This document shows positions 1 to 8,938 of a stretch of 64,000 nucleotides of DNA, in pieces. Within the stretch, counting starts at the first letter, position 1, and each line of letters opens with the position of its first letter. The stretch lies in NCBI RefSeq assembly GCF_014647155.1, contig NZ_BMOQ01000004.1:186001-250000 (forward strand), written 5' to 3'. This DNA comes from Halarchaeum nitratireducens (GTDB lineage Archaea; Halobacteriota; Halobacteria; Halobacteriales; Halobacteriaceae). The notes beneath the pieces are model-generated. The model saw only the letters and a list, made by a program, of their open reading frames with translations, was not told the origin of the DNA and did no database searches. Both the position numbers and the translations under genes were made by a program.

Positions 1-1
1 C

Positions 2-301
2 GAGGTGGACGAGGTCCTGCTCGGGATGGACTGCATCGTCGACGACTTCCTCTACAACCGCGTCGGCACCTACCCGATCGCGGCGGTCGCGGACGACGCC
101 GACGTCCCCGTCGTCGTCACCGGGTCGTCGGCGAAGCTCGTCGACGGGGGCGGCTTCCGCTTCGAGAACGATTACCGGACGCTGACGGAGGTCCTGCTCG
201 AACCGCCCGAGGGCTTCGACGTCGAGAACCCCGCGTACGACGCGACGCCGGTGGACCTGCTCGATCGCGTCGTCACGGACGCGGGCGTTCGCCAGTTCTG
301 A
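2..301 (+). CDS. eIF-2B family protein, C-terminal fragment
   Basis: Only the last 99 codons lie in the window; the reading frame is open to the left edge. The segment GMDCIVDD followed by NRVGTYPIA and VVVTGSSAKL is the C-terminal Rossmann-like part of the eIF-2B alpha/beta/delta family, which in archaea also includes ribose-1,5-bisphosphate isomerase and methylthioribose-1-phosphate isomerase relatives. The fragment cannot separate a translation-related role from a sugar-phosphate isomerase role. It ends 8 bp before the convergent TrmB-like regulator gene. Confidence 0.75.
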   Translation, partial: EVDEVLLGMDCIVDDFLYNRVGTYPIAAVADDADVPVVVTGSSAKLVDGGGFRFENDYRTLTEVLLEPPEGFDVENPAYDATPVDLLDRVVTDAGVRQF

Positions 302-308
302 GCGCCGC

Positions 309-1361
309 TCACTGGGCTTCGTCGCGCGCGACCGTGATCTCGTAGGCCTCGATGTCCTCGTAGGCGGCGACGCGGCCGCCGACGGTGACGACGTCGCCGT
401 CCGCGGTTTCGACGTCGATGCTCGCCACCTCCTCCGTCTCCTCGTGTTCCGTGCTGACGATCCGTCCGCGGACGGTGCGGGTGTTCCCGCGTTCGACGTC
501 CCGCCCCTCGACGGTCGCGTAGAGGTCGCCTTCGAGGGTTTCGAGGTCCTTGACGCAACGCCGGATGGAGGCGTAGCGTCGCGGGAGCGCGGGCGCCTCG
601 CCGTCGGCGAGGAGCTCGGTCTCGGCGGTCGTCCAGAGGACGGTGCCGAAGAACCCGAGGACGAGGAAACCGAGCGCCGACCGGTTGAAGATGACGGCGT
701 ACTGATCGGGGTTCGACCCGACGGCGCCCTGCGTGGCGTAGATGGAGTAGTCGCCGTCGGCGACGGCGAGCAGCGGCGTCGTGACGCCGCGGCGGGCGCG
801 CGCCGCGCTGGCGATCCGGCCGTAGTCGTACGTCCGCCGGTCGGGCGCGTCGGCGGCCGGGGTGACGATCAACTCGATGTCGACGCCGCGTTCGCGCGCC
901 GCCGCGAGTTCGTCCTCGAAGCGCCCGACGAGCGACGGCGTCAGCGAGAGCGCGAGCTCGTATTCGGCGCGGGTGATGACCTCCTCGAAGTACCGCAGAA
1001 TGGTCGTCCGACTCTTGACGAGCGAGACGGCCTCGGTCTCCCGCTCGGGGGCGGTGTAGAGGCTCTCGAGGTCGTCGACGAGATCCGTCAGCGAGGAGCG
1101 AAGCCCCGCGAAGGCCTCCTCGGGATCGACGGCGACGACGGTCATCGGCCGGGACTCGCGGATCTCGACGAGCCCGCGGTCCCCGAGGCTACGGACGGTG
1201 TCGTAGACGCGGGGCTGTGGAACGTCGGTCCGGTCCGCGATCTCGCTCGCCGTCAGTTCGCCGTGTTCGAGCACGACGAGGTACGCGGCGATCTCGTACT
1301 CGCCGAGGTCGAACCCCTCTCCGACGTGTTCGAGGACGGTTCGGAGGTCGGACTCACTCAT
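309..1361 (-). CDS. TrmB family transcriptional regulator
   Basis: A 350-residue protein. Residues about 18-75 form a winged helix with a recognisable helix-turn-helix ([21 protein letters not shown]). After a short coiled segment comes the TrmB sugar-binding-type region (residues about 110-260), which contains the [10 protein letters not shown] and [11 protein letters not shown] stretches, and then a small all-beta C-terminal domain. TrmB proteins in archaea sense sugars or related ligands and repress or activate sugar transport and glycolysis or gluconeogenesis genes. The ligand cannot be read here. The gene is divergent from the MscS gene, with 92 bp between starts. The start is the ATG giving [12 protein letters not shown], the usual N-terminus for this arrangement. 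Confidence 0.85.
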   Translation of the reverse strand: MSESDLRTVLEHVGEGFDLGEYEIAAYLVVLEHGELTASEIADRTDVPQPRVYDTVRSLGDRGLVEIRESRPMTVVAVDPEEAFAGLRSSLTDLVDDLESLYTAPERETEAVSLVKSRTTILRYFEEVITRAEYELALSLTPSLVGRFEDELAAARERGVDIELIVTPAADAPDRRTYDYGRIASAARARRGVTTPLLAVADGDYSIYATQGAVGSNPDQYAVIFNRSALGFLVLGFFGTVLWTTAETELLADGEAPALPRRYASIRRCVKDLETLEGDLYATVEGRDVERGNTRTVRGRIVSTEHEETEEVASIDVETADGDVVTVGGRVAAYEDIEAYEITVARDEAQ

Positions 1362-1453
1362 GGGCGCACGTGCGCGTCCACCGGGCTAAAAACCCCCCGC
1401 TTCCGCGGGACGCCGAGGACAACCCTTTTCGCCGCGCCCGACGATCGACGCGT

Positions 1454-2359
1454 ATGCCGTGGCCGAGCACCCTCCCGGAGTTCGTCGCCCGCGTCGGGGC
1501 CCTAATGCACAACTTCGGACCCGTCGTCGCGGTGCTCGCCATCGTCGCCGGCTGGTACCTCGGTCGCGTCCTCACCGGCGTCCTCGGCCGCCGCGTCGCC
1601 CGCCGCTTCATGCGTCCGTCCGTGACGCGTACCGTCCTGCGGCTCATCCGCACCGGCGTGCTCGGGGTGGGCGTGCTCGTCGCCATCTGGTCGCTCGGGC
1701 TCGGCCTCGGGAACCTCGTCGTCTCCGTTACGGTCTTCTCGGCGGTGCTCGGCCTCGTGCTCGCGCCGATCGTCGGCAGCGTCATCAACGGCGTCTTCGT
1801 CCTCGCCGATCAGCCCTACGAGATCGGCGACATGATCGAGTTCACCGACACGGGCCAGCGCGGCTTCGTCGAGGACATCACGCTGCGCTACACGAAGGTG
1901 TTCACTCTCGACAACACCTTCCTCGTGATGCCCAATGGCGAGATGCGCGAGATGAACATCGTCAACTACTCCGCGGAGGACGAACGCACGCGGTGTTCGC
2001 TGACCGTCCAAGTCACCTACGAGAGCGATCTCGCGACCGCCCGCTCGGCCATCGAACGCGCCGCCGCCTCCTGCGAGGAGGTCATCGAGGGAGGCCCCGA
2101 CATCCGGATCGGAAGCGCGCGCTACCCGGCGAAACCGCGGTGCTACATCGACGAGTACGCCGACAGCGGCGTGACCCTCACGCTGCGCTACTGGGCGAAA
2201 CAGCCCTACCGACTCGGGGCCGTGCGTTCGACCGTCCAGACGAAGATCTGGGACGAGCTGCAGGCACGCGACGACGTCACGTTCGCGTACCCGCACGTCC
2301 AGCACGTCTTCGACGAGGAGAGCGGCGAGGCGAGAGTGGCGCTCAGACGGGAACAGTGA
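1454..2359 (+). CDS. MscS family mechanosensitive ion channel
   Basis: A 301-residue membrane protein. Three hydrophobic segments lie in residues about 15-35, 55-80 and 85-115. The last is the pore-lining type helix rich in Gly, Ala and Val. It leads into the MscS beta domain with ADQPYEIGDMIEF, a Phe-Val-Glu-Asp-Ile turn and MPNGEM, then the alpha/beta C-terminal domain. The family releases solutes on hypo-osmotic shock. The start chosen is the ATG at 1454, because earlier in-frame codons fall inside the regulator gene on the other strand. The 3' end overlaps the convergent UspA gene by 17 bp. Confidence 0.88.
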   Translation: MPWPSTLPEFVARVGALMHNFGPVVAVLAIVAGWYLGRVLTGVLGRRVARRFMRPSVTRTVLRLIRTGVLGVGVLVAIWSLGLGLGNLVVSVTVFSAVLGLVLAPIVGSVINGVFVLADQPYEIGDMIEFTDTGQRGFVEDITLRYTKVFTLDNTFLVMPNGEMREMNIVNYSAEDERTRCSLTVQVTYESDLATARSAIERAAASCEEVIEGGPDIRIGSARYPAKPRCYIDEYADSGVTLTLRYWAKQPYRLGAVRSTVQTKIWDELQARDDVTFAYPHVQHVFDEESGEARVALRREQ

Positions 2360-2744
2360 CGAGCTCGCAGTCGAGCTGTTCGCGGAGGTAGGACTCGACG
2401 TCGGGTTCGCCGAGGAGCGAGCGGAGGGCCTTACGCCAGCGCGAGACCTGCGCGCTCCCGATCACGACGACGTCGGCGTCCTCCGCGGCGACTTCGTCGA
2501 GGATCGTCTCCTCGACCATGAAGGAGCGACGGACGACGTACCGCGTTCGCTGGACGGTTCCGAAGGCGCGCTCGACGGCGCGTTTGAGATCGGTCCACGT
2601 GACGCGGCGATCGTTCTGGTAGAGATCGACGTGGAGGACGGTGAGGCTGGCGTCGCGTTCCGCTGCGAGGTCGATGGCGGCCCGGAGCGTCGCGCGCGAG
2701 TGTTCGGTGAGCGGGTAACGGACCGGCACGACGACGGTTGTCAT
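2343..2744 (-). CDS. Universal stress protein (UspA family)
   Basis: A 133-residue protein with one Usp fold. It starts with a beta strand (MTTVVVPVRYPLTEHS), has the TVLHVD strand near residue 40 and the VVVIGSA strand near residue 97, and ends with ELVTVPV. The ATP-binding G-x2-G-x9-G-S/T motif is poorly conserved (GSAQVSRWRKALRSLLGEP), so it may be a non-ATP-binding member. The start is the ATG at 2744, since a longer in-frame extension runs into the next gene. Its stop lies inside the convergent MscS gene. Confidence 0.8.
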   Translation of the reverse strand: MTTVVVPVRYPLTEHSRATLRAAIDLAAERDASLTVLHVDLYQNDRRVTWTDLKRAVERAFGTVQRTRYVVRRSFMVEETILDEVAAEDADVVVIGSAQVSRWRKALRSLLGEPDVESYLREQLDCELVTVPV

Positions 2745-2828
2745 CACCGTCCTCCAGGGTTCCCCCCGGCCTAAGCGTTCCCCACTGCGACGGGGAGAGT
2801 TAAGGGCACGACGCGCCGACGACGGTGT

Positions 2829-3065
2829 ATGATCGAGGTGGAGACCGACGACGGAACGTTCTACGCCGCGGAGGACGAGGGCGAGCGCGGCGACGAGGGT
2901 GCGTTCCTCGTCGTCTACCGGACGCCCGACCAGGAGACGCGGTACGGGTGGTACTGCACGAACTGCGAGTCGATCGACAACGCGATGGACGCGATGGGCA
3001 CTATCGTCTGCAACGTCTGCGGGAACTATCGGAAGCCGGACGAGTGGGACGCCGCGCACGAATAG
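2829..3065 (+). CDS. Small zinc-ribbon protein (DUF5816-like)
   Basis: A 78-residue acidic protein. Two knuckles, CTNC and CNVC, are separated by 19 residues and form a likely single zinc ribbon in the C-terminal half, after a beta-rich N-terminus (MIEVETDDGTFYAAEDE). It resembles a haloarchaea-specific family that I remember as DUF5816, with unknown function. It is transcribed away from the UspA gene, and the two starts are 84 bp apart. The call of a real gene rests on the cysteine pairs, the clean start and acidic haloarchaeal composition. Confidence 0.75.
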   Translation: MIEVETDDGTFYAAEDEGERGDEGAFLVVYRTPDQETRYGWYCTNCESIDNAMDAMGTIVCNVCGNYRKPDEWDAAHE

Positions 3066-3102
3066 CGTCGTTCCGAGCGTCAGCGAGGAACGACGGAGAG
3101 AC

Positions 3103-3199
3103 GAGCGGAGAGCGCTAGCGATCCGCGAGTAGCGTCGAACGTCGCTACGCTCCGTTGTCGGACAGATGAGCGGGGAGCGTTAGTGACCCGCGAGTGCCG
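3103..3199. repeat. Imperfect direct repeat in a 340-bp gene-free stretch
   Basis: Between 3066 and 3415 there is no convincing gene. It holds two copies of a 32-bp sequence, at 3103-3134 and 3168-3199, identical at 26 of 32 positions and 65 bp apart. The unit starts GAGCGG and contains CCGCGAGT. Such GAGCG-rich repeats are common between haloarchaeal genes; whether they act as RNA processing or termination signals is unknown. The right part of the gap must also hold the promoter for the LigM-like gene (AAGAATTACC near 3371). Confidence 0.5.
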
Positions 3200-3415
3200 C
3201 GACCGCGCCGCGTTCTGAGCGTGACAGCCCGCGCGGCGGTTTCGTGGCCGGGCTCGGCGGCTCCGCGACGCGTGGTGTGATAGTGGTGCGCGCCACCGCG
3301 AACGCCTGAGCCGTCTGGACGGTGCCGCATCGACGCTGAGGCGGGGAAAACGTCCCAACGACCCGGACACAAGAATTACCGTTTCTGAGAGAACACTTCT
3401 ACGCGGGTGACTTCC

Positions 3416-4789
3416 ATGACCGGATCACTATCGGACGCGATCGACGAGGCGGGGAGCGCGCTGGAGCTGGTGCGGGGCAACTACCTCTACCCGGAGGACC
3501 TGCTGGACCTCGGGGGCGACATCCCCTCGGAGTTCTCGAACTGGCGCGAGGAACAGCGGGCGTGGACGGAGGGCGCGACGCTGATGGACCAGTCCCAGCA
3601 CATGGTCGACCTGATCCTGGGTGGGCCCGACGCGATCGACCTCCTCGCGGACCTCGGGATCAACGACTTCGAGCGCTTCGAGCCGGGGAAGGCGAAGCAG
3701 TTCGTCGCGTGCAACCCCGAGGGCTACCTCATCAGCGACGCGATCCTGTTCTACCTCGACGAGGGGGAGCTCGATCTCGTCGGGACGCCGCCGGCGGCGA
3801 ACTGGGTCGAGTACCACGCCGAGACGGGCGAGTACGACGTGACGGCCGAACGCGAGGAGAACGCGCTGCGACGCGACGGGCCGCCACGGCGCTTCCGCTA
3901 TCAGGTACAGGGACCGAACGCCCTCGACATCATGCGGGAGGCGATCGACGGGTCGCTCCCCGACGTGGCCTTCTTCAACTTCGATACGGTGACGATCGCG
4001 GGACACGACGTCGAGGCGCTGCGCCACGGGATGCTGAACGAGGCGGGCCTCGAACTCTTCGGCCCGTGGGAGTACCGCGAGGACGTCCGCGAGGCGATCG
4101 TGGAGGCCGGCGAGGGGTACGGGCTCGTCCCCAGCGGGATGAAGGCCTACTTCACAAACAACGTCAACGGCTGGGTGCCCGCGCCGCTCCCCGCCGTCTA
4201 CGGCGAGAGCATGTCGGAGTATCGGGAGTGGCTCGACGACCGGGGGTGGGAGGCCGGTTTCTCCGTCGGCGGGAGCCTCCACGCCGACGACGTGAGCGAC
4301 TACTACCTGAACCCCGTCGAGGTCGGCTACGGTTCCTTCGTCGACTTCGACCACGACTTCGTCGGGAAGGAGGCGGTACGCGAGATGACGGAGCGCGAAC
4401 AGCGCACGAAGGTCTCGCTGATCTGGGACCGGGACGACGTCGTCGACGCCGCGGCGGGGCTCTTCGAGGACCCGACGACGAAGTCGATGGACTTCCCGCG
4501 CCCGCAGTACGCGCTGTCGATGTACGACCGCGTGGAGGTGGACGGGGAGACCGTCGGCGTCTCGAAGTGGCCGTGCTACCGCGATCACGTCCAAGAGATG
4601 ATGTCGCTCGGGATCGTCGATCCGGGGCTCGCGGACCCCGGGACTGAGGTCACGGTGGTCTGGGGTGAGGCCGACTCGCCGAAGGCGAACGTCGAACCCC
4701 ACGAGGAGGTCGAGATCGACGCCGTCGTCGAGTCCATCCCCTATCACGACGAGGACAAGCGCAAGTCTATCGATTACGGCGGCCAGTGA
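3416..4789 (+). CDS. LigM/DesA-like folate-dependent O-demethylase (GcvT fold)
   Basis: A 457-residue GcvT-superfamily protein. Its N-terminal signature (EFSNWREEQRAW, then DQSQHMVDL, then KAKQFVACNPEGY) and its length match LigM and DesA, tetrahydrofolate-dependent demethylases of vanillate, 3-O-methylgallate and syringate, much better than the shorter GcvT of glycine cleavage or DmdA. NYLYP near residue 22 corresponds to the LigM region holding a catalytic tyrosine. The C-terminal domain (residues about 340-457) is the usual beta-barrel. The substrate is therefore probably a methoxylated aromatic, but this is inferred. The gene stands alone, with no aromatic ring-cleavage genes nearby. The start could be GTG 3407; ATG 3416 gives the family-like N-terminus. 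Confidence 0.72.
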   Translation: MTGSLSDAIDEAGSALELVRGNYLYPEDLLDLGGDIPSEFSNWREEQRAWTEGATLMDQSQHMVDLILGGPDAIDLLADLGINDFERFEPGKAKQFVACNPEGYLISDAILFYLDEGELDLVGTPPAANWVEYHAETGEYDVTAEREENALRRDGPPRRFRYQVQGPNALDIMREAIDGSLPDVAFFNFDTVTIAGHDVEALRHGMLNEAGLELFGPWEYREDVREAIVEAGEGYGLVPSGMKAYFTNNVNGWVPAPLPAVYGESMSEYREWLDDRGWEAGFSVGGSLHADDVSDYYLNPVEVGYGSFVDFDHDFVGKEAVREMTEREQRTKVSLIWDRDDVVDAAAGLFEDPTTKSMDFPRPQYALSMYDRVEVDGETVGVSKWPCYRDHVQEMMSLGIVDPGLADPGTEVTVVWGEADSPKANVEPHEEVEIDAVVESIPYHDEDKRKSIDYGGQ

Positions 4790-4909
4790 GGTCGCGACGG
4801 CGACAACCGACGGGCGGTGACGCGGGTGCGGGCGGACGCGGGGACGCGCCGGTCGGTGCCGCCGGCGGTAGCCTTCACCTTTAGGGTCGGCTCGCGCGAA
4901 CCACGTGGC

Positions 4910-6346
4910 GTGACCATCACCGCAGCACGGATGGCGGCCGTGGACCGGAACGCAGCCGCCCTCGACGTCTCGACGAAGCAGCTGATGGAGTCGAGCGGGC
5001 ACGCGCTCGCCCGCGCGGTCCGCGACGTCGCCGCCCCCGGCGATTCCGTGACCGTCCTCGCGGGCCGCGGGAACAACGGCGGGGACGCCTTCGTCGCCGC
5101 GCGCTTCCTCGACGGCGATGTCGACGTCTCGGTCCGCCTCCTCGGACGCCCCGAGACGATCACGACCGAGATCGCCCGCGAGAACTGGGCGGCCCTCCAG
5201 TCCGCGGAGATCGACGCCGAGCGCGTCCTCGACTCGAAGTCGCTCGCACTCGGCGATCCGGATGTCGTCCTCGACGGCGTGCTCGGGACGGGCGTGACGG
5301 GCGCGCCGCGCGAACCCGAACGCTCGGCCATCGTTGCGGCCAACGAGGCGGACGCGACGGTGGTCTCGGTCGACGTCCCGTCCGGGATGGACGCGGACAC
5401 GGGCGAGGTGGCGGACGTCGCCGTCGAGGCGGATCGGGTCGTCACCTTCCACGACCTGAAGCCGGGTCTCGACGGCCGCGACGACGTCACCGTCGCGGAC
5501 ATCGGTATCCCGGAGGCGGCGGAGACGTTCGTCGGCCCGGGCGACCTCCTGTCGCTCGAACGCGACCCGCAGGCGCACAAGGGGGACTTCGGGCGCGTGA
5601 TGGTGATCGGCGGGGGCCCCTACACGGGCGCGCCGGCGCTCTGCGCGCAGGCGGCGCTGCGCGCGGGTGCGGACCTCGCGTACGTCGCCTGTCCGGACGC
5701 CATCGCCGACACGGTGCAGGGGTACGCCGAGGACCTCATCGTCGAGTCCTACGAGGGCGAACGCCTCCGTCCCCGCGACGTCGACGTCCTGCTCGCGGCC
5801 GCCGCCGACCGCGATGTCGTCGTCATCGGCCCCGGATTGGGCGGTGCGGACGACACGCTCGACGCGGTCCGCGACTTCCTCGCGGGCTACGAGGGGACGG
5901 CCGTCGTCGACGCGGACGCTCTCCAAGTCGTGCCCGACGTCGACACGGACGCGACCCTCGTCTGTACGCCTCATCAGGGCGAGCTCGCGACGATGGGCGG
6001 CCCCCGCGTCGACGACTGGGAGGAGCGCGCCGCGCTCGTCGCCGAGTTCGCGGCCGAACTCGACGTCACGCTCCTCGTGAAGGGCGCGTACGACGTGATC
6101 TCGGACGGCGACGTCACGCGCGCGAACCGCACCGGGAACCCCGGCATGACCGTCGGCGGGACGGGCGACGTCCTCGCGGGAATCACGGGCGCGATGGCGT
6201 CCACGCGAGCGCCCGTTCAGGCCGCGGCGATCGCGGCGTACGCCAACGGGAGCGCGGGCGACGCGGTCGTCGACGAGCGAGGATACGGCCTGCTCGCCTC
6301 CGACCTTCTCGGCGAGATCCCGCCGGCACTGTGGGGGGAGCGATGA
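4910..6346 (+). CDS. nnr: Bifunctional NAD(P)H-hydrate epimerase / ADP-dependent dehydratase
   Basis: A 478-residue fusion that repairs hydrated NADH and NADPH. Residues about 1-210 are the YjeF_N epimerase domain, with GRGNNGGDAFVAAR near residue 52 and VDVPSGMDADTG near 155. Residues about 220-475 are the ribokinase-like dehydratase domain, with CTPHQGE and, near the end, the diagnostic GGTGDVLAG. The start is GTG 4910, which gives the canonical MTITAARMAAVDRNA; the frame is open upstream but carries no family sequence. The stop overlaps the moaC start as ATGA, indicating translational coupling. Confidence 0.92.
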   Translation: MTITAARMAAVDRNAAALDVSTKQLMESSGHALARAVRDVAAPGDSVTVLAGRGNNGGDAFVAARFLDGDVDVSVRLLGRPETITTEIARENWAALQSAEIDAERVLDSKSLALGDPDVVLDGVLGTGVTGAPREPERSAIVAANEADATVVSVDVPSGMDADTGEVADVAVEADRVVTFHDLKPGLDGRDDVTVADIGIPEAAETFVGPGDLLSLERDPQAHKGDFGRVMVIGGGPYTGAPALCAQAALRAGADLAYVACPDAIADTVQGYAEDLIVESYEGERLRPRDVDVLLAAAADRDVVVIGPGLGGADDTLDAVRDFLAGYEGTAVVDADALQVVPDVDTDATLVCTPHQGELATMGGPRVDDWEERAALVAEFAAELDVTLLVKGAYDVISDGDVTRANRTGNPGMTVGGTGDVLAGITGAMASTRAPVQAAAIAAYANGSAGDAVVDERGYGLLASDLLGEIPPALWGER

Positions 6347-6870
6347 GCGACGACGCCGGACGTGACGTCGAGGCCGACGCCGACGGACCCGAACCCGACG
6401 AGTTAACGCACACGACCGAGTCGGGCGACGTCCAGATGGTGGACGTCGGCGGAAAGCCGGACACGGCACGTCGGGCGGTCGCGCGCGGCGAAATCCGACT
6501 GGGGGCGTCGACGATCGCGGCGATCCGCGGCGACGAAATCGGGAAAGGGGACGTGCTCGCCACAGCGCGCGTCGGCGCGATCCAGGCCGTCAAACACACG
6601 TGGGAGACCATCCCGATGTGTCACCAGATCCCGATCACGAACGTCGAGACGACGTTCGACGTGCGGGACGAGCGCGTCGTCCTCACCGTCGCCGTCGAGA
6701 CGACCGGGAAGACGGGCTGCGAGATGGAGGCCTTGGAGGGCGTGACGACCGGTCTGAACGTCGTCTGGGACATGGTGAAGGCCGCCGAAAAGGACGACAG
6801 CGGTCGGTATCCCGGGACCGCCGTCGAGGGAGTCGAAGTCGTCGAGAAGACGAAGCGGCCGATCGAGTAA
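6343..6870 (+). CDS. moaC: Cyclic pyranopterin monophosphate synthase MoaC
   Basis: A 175-residue protein of molybdenum cofactor biosynthesis. It converts the MoaA product (3',8-cyclo-GTP) to cPMP. Diagnostic motifs are MVDVGGKPDTARRA near residue 34, KHTWETIPMCHQIPI near 84, KTGCEMEALEGV near 125 and the C-terminal DMVKAAEK. About 25 acidic residues precede the conserved domain, a usual haloarchaeal extension. ATG 6343 overlaps the nnr stop by 4 bp. Other molybdopterin genes are not present in this window. Confidence 0.95.
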   Translation: MSDDAGRDVEADADGPEPDELTHTTESGDVQMVDVGGKPDTARRAVARGEIRLGASTIAAIRGDEIGKGDVLATARVGAIQAVKHTWETIPMCHQIPITNVETTFDVRDERVVLTVAVETTGKTGCEMEALEGVTTGLNVVWDMVKAAEKDDSGRYPGTAVEGVEVVEKTKRPIE

Positions 6871-6873
6871 CCC

Positions 6874-7500
6874 TCAGAGCGTCGTCGGATCGTCCCGGCC
6901 GCCGTCGAGGCAGTACCAGGCGAGCGCGAGCGCGCCGAGCGAGAGCAGCGGCGTCACCCAGGGGAGGGGGCCGGTCGTCGCGCTCCGGAGGTGCGGGTGG
7001 AGATCGAAGGCGTAGTCCGCGACGTCGTTCGCGACGAACCAGCACGCGGTGACGCCGAGCGCGAACCGACTCGTCCGCCCGTAATAGGGGAGGAGGAACG
7101 CCTCGGCGACCATCACGAGGTGCGTGAAGAGGATGCCCCAGTAGCTCCAGACGTCCGGGTAGTACGCGCTGAAGAAGTAGTTGAGTGTGAACGCCGTCCA
7201 GAGGCCGTACTTCACCATCGACGCGAACGCGATCGTGTTCAGCGCGTCGAGGAAGGGCGAGGAGGGGTAGTAGCGTCGTCCCAGCCCCCAGAGCGTGAGG
7301 AGGCTGGCGGTCATCCAGCACAGCGAGAGCGGACTGTCGACGAGCAACGGCCACGTGAGCGCGCCGCGCGTCGTCATCTGTCCGAGGTAGAAGTTCAGCC
7401 CGACGAGGACGCCGATGGCGTTCGCGGCGAGGAGGAGGAACCGCGAGAGCTCGACGTCGAGGTAGGGAGCGGCGATCCGCTCCGGGATGGGCGACCACAT
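6874..7500 (-). CDS. DUF1405 family membrane protein
   Basis: A 208-residue membrane protein with about six hydrophobic segments. Features include FLLLAANAIGVLVGLNFYLGQM near residue 21, SPLSLCWMTASLL near 57, KYGLWTAFTLNYFF near 95 and a conserved FTHLVMVAEAFLLPYY near 124. This matches the DUF1405 (YpjA-like) family of archaea and Bacillales, whose function is not known. It ends 3 bp from the convergent moaC gene. Confidence 0.85.
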   Translation of the reverse strand: MWSPIPERIAAPYLDVELSRFLLLAANAIGVLVGLNFYLGQMTTRGALTWPLLVDSPLSLCWMTASLLTLWGLGRRYYPSSPFLDALNTIAFASMVKYGLWTAFTLNYFFSAYYPDVWSYWGILFTHLVMVAEAFLLPYYGRTSRFALGVTACWFVANDVADYAFDLHPHLRSATTGPLPWVTPLLSLGALALAWYCLDGGRDDPTTL

Positions 7501-7574
7501 GGCGGGGCGCTACACCGCGCCGCGTTGTAGGTTTCCCGCCTTTCGTCGCCGGGTCGGGTCGCGTCCGTCGCCGC

Positions 7575-8879
7575 CTACGCCGAGGCGAGCGTGCTTGCCT
7601 TGTCCCGCGACTGCTCGACGATCTTCGGGCGCGCCTCGAAGGCGACGACGACCTCGTCGTCGCCGTACGTCACGTCCTCGACGTGGGCGTTGTCGTGGAG
7701 CCACGAGACGACGCTCATCGTCTCGTCGGTCATCGGGAGGACGAGACGCTCCTTCTCCCGCCGCGGGAGGGCGTACGTCACGCGCTCGCGGAGGTCGTCG
7801 AGTCCGGTTCCGGCGAGCGCGCTCACGGCGATTGGGTTCGGCGCGAGCGCCGAGAGTGCCTCGCGCTTCTCAGCCAGTTCGTCCTCGGAGATCCGATCGA
7901 CCTTGTTGAACACGGTGACGATCGGTGCCTCGTTGCGCTCGTAGAGCGTGTCGTGGGAGGTCGCGAGCTTCTCGCGGATCTCCTCGACGGGCTCGCTCGC
8001 GTCCACGACGAGCAGGACGAGGTCGGCCTGATACACCGAGTCGAGCGTCGACTTGAACGACTCGACGAGCCAGTGGGGGAGGTCGCTGATGAATCCGACC
8101 GTGTCCGTGAGGAGGACGTCGCGCTCGTCGAGTTCCATCCGGCGCGTCGTCGTCCCGAGCGTCGTGAACAGTTCGTCACGGGACTCGGCGGTCGTGTCGA
8201 GATCGGGGTGGAGCGCCTCGTTCTCGTCCAGGTCGAGGTCGGCGGCGAGCGCGCGCATCAACGTCGACTTCCCCGCGCTCGTGTAGCCCGCGAGCGCGAC
8301 GAGGTCGAAGCCGGACTCGCGGCGCCGGTCGCGGCGCTGACGCTCCGTCGTCTCGATCTGTTCGAGCTCGTCGCGGATCCGCGAGATCTGGGCCTTGATG
8401 TCCTGCTCGCGCGACTCGTCGTACTCCCCGAGACCCATGAACCCCGGGCGCTCGTCGCGCTTCGCCAGACTCGCCTTTGCCTCCGCGCGCGGCAGTTCGT
8501 AGCGGAGCTCCGCGAGCTCGACCTGGAGTTGGGCCTTGCGCGTCTGTGCCCGCTGGCCGAAGATCTCGAGGATCAGCGTGAAGCGATCCATCACGGTCAC
8601 GCCGTCCGGGAGGTGATCGCCGAGGTTGAACGTCTGGTAGGGGCCGAGGCGGTTGTCGAACACCACGGTCTCCGCGCCGGTCTCCGCGACGAGCGCCGCG
8701 AGCTCCTCGACCTTCCCCTCCCCGAGCTGGAGGGCCGGATCGGCCGTGCGGCTCTGTGTGACCTCGCCGGCGACCTCGTAGCCGGCCGCGCGGACGAGTT
8801 CGCGGATTTCCTCCGTGTCGGGTTCCCCGTCGTCGACGCGTTTCGCCACGACGGCGGAAGCGGTAGATGCGCCTGTCAC
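7575..8879 (-). CDS. hflX: GTPase HflX
   Basis: A 434-residue GTP-binding protein of the HflX family, which binds the large ribosomal subunit and splits stalled ribosomes after stress. Residues about 1-180 are the HflX N-terminal domain (GEGKVEELAAL, VVFDNRLGPYQTFNL) and a coiled coil. The G domain follows with GYTSAGKSTLM (P-loop), DTVGFI (G3) and FNKVD (G4). The start is GTG 8879 giving MTGASTASAVVAKRV; the upstream in-frame sequence reads into the acylphosphatase gene. It probably shares a transcript with that gene, which ends 60 bp upstream. Confidence 0.93.
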   Translation of the reverse strand: MTGASTASAVVAKRVDDGEPDTEEIRELVRAAGYEVAGEVTQSRTADPALQLGEGKVEELAALVAETGAETVVFDNRLGPYQTFNLGDHLPDGVTVMDRFTLILEIFGQRAQTRKAQLQVELAELRYELPRAEAKASLAKRDERPGFMGLGEYDESREQDIKAQISRIRDELEQIETTERQRRDRRRESGFDLVALAGYTSAGKSTLMRALAADLDLDENEALHPDLDTTAESRDELFTTLGTTTRRMELDERDVLLTDTVGFISDLPHWLVESFKSTLDSVYQADLVLLVVDASEPVEEIREKLATSHDTLYERNEAPIVTVFNKVDRISEDELAEKREALSALAPNPIAVSALAGTGLDDLRERVTYALPRREKERLVLPMTDETMSVVSWLHDNAHVEDVTYGDDEVVVAFEARPKIVEQSRDKASTLASA

Positions 8880-8938
8880 TCGGATCGACCGTACGCTCCG
8901 AACCCACTTAAGCCCAATCCGTCCCGCGGGCCGTGGGC

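Noticed and set aside
3428-6469. A 1013-codon minus-strand frame opposite the demethylase and nnr genes
   Set aside because: The composition is Arg/His-rich, no domain motif is visible, and both plus-strand genes are clear.
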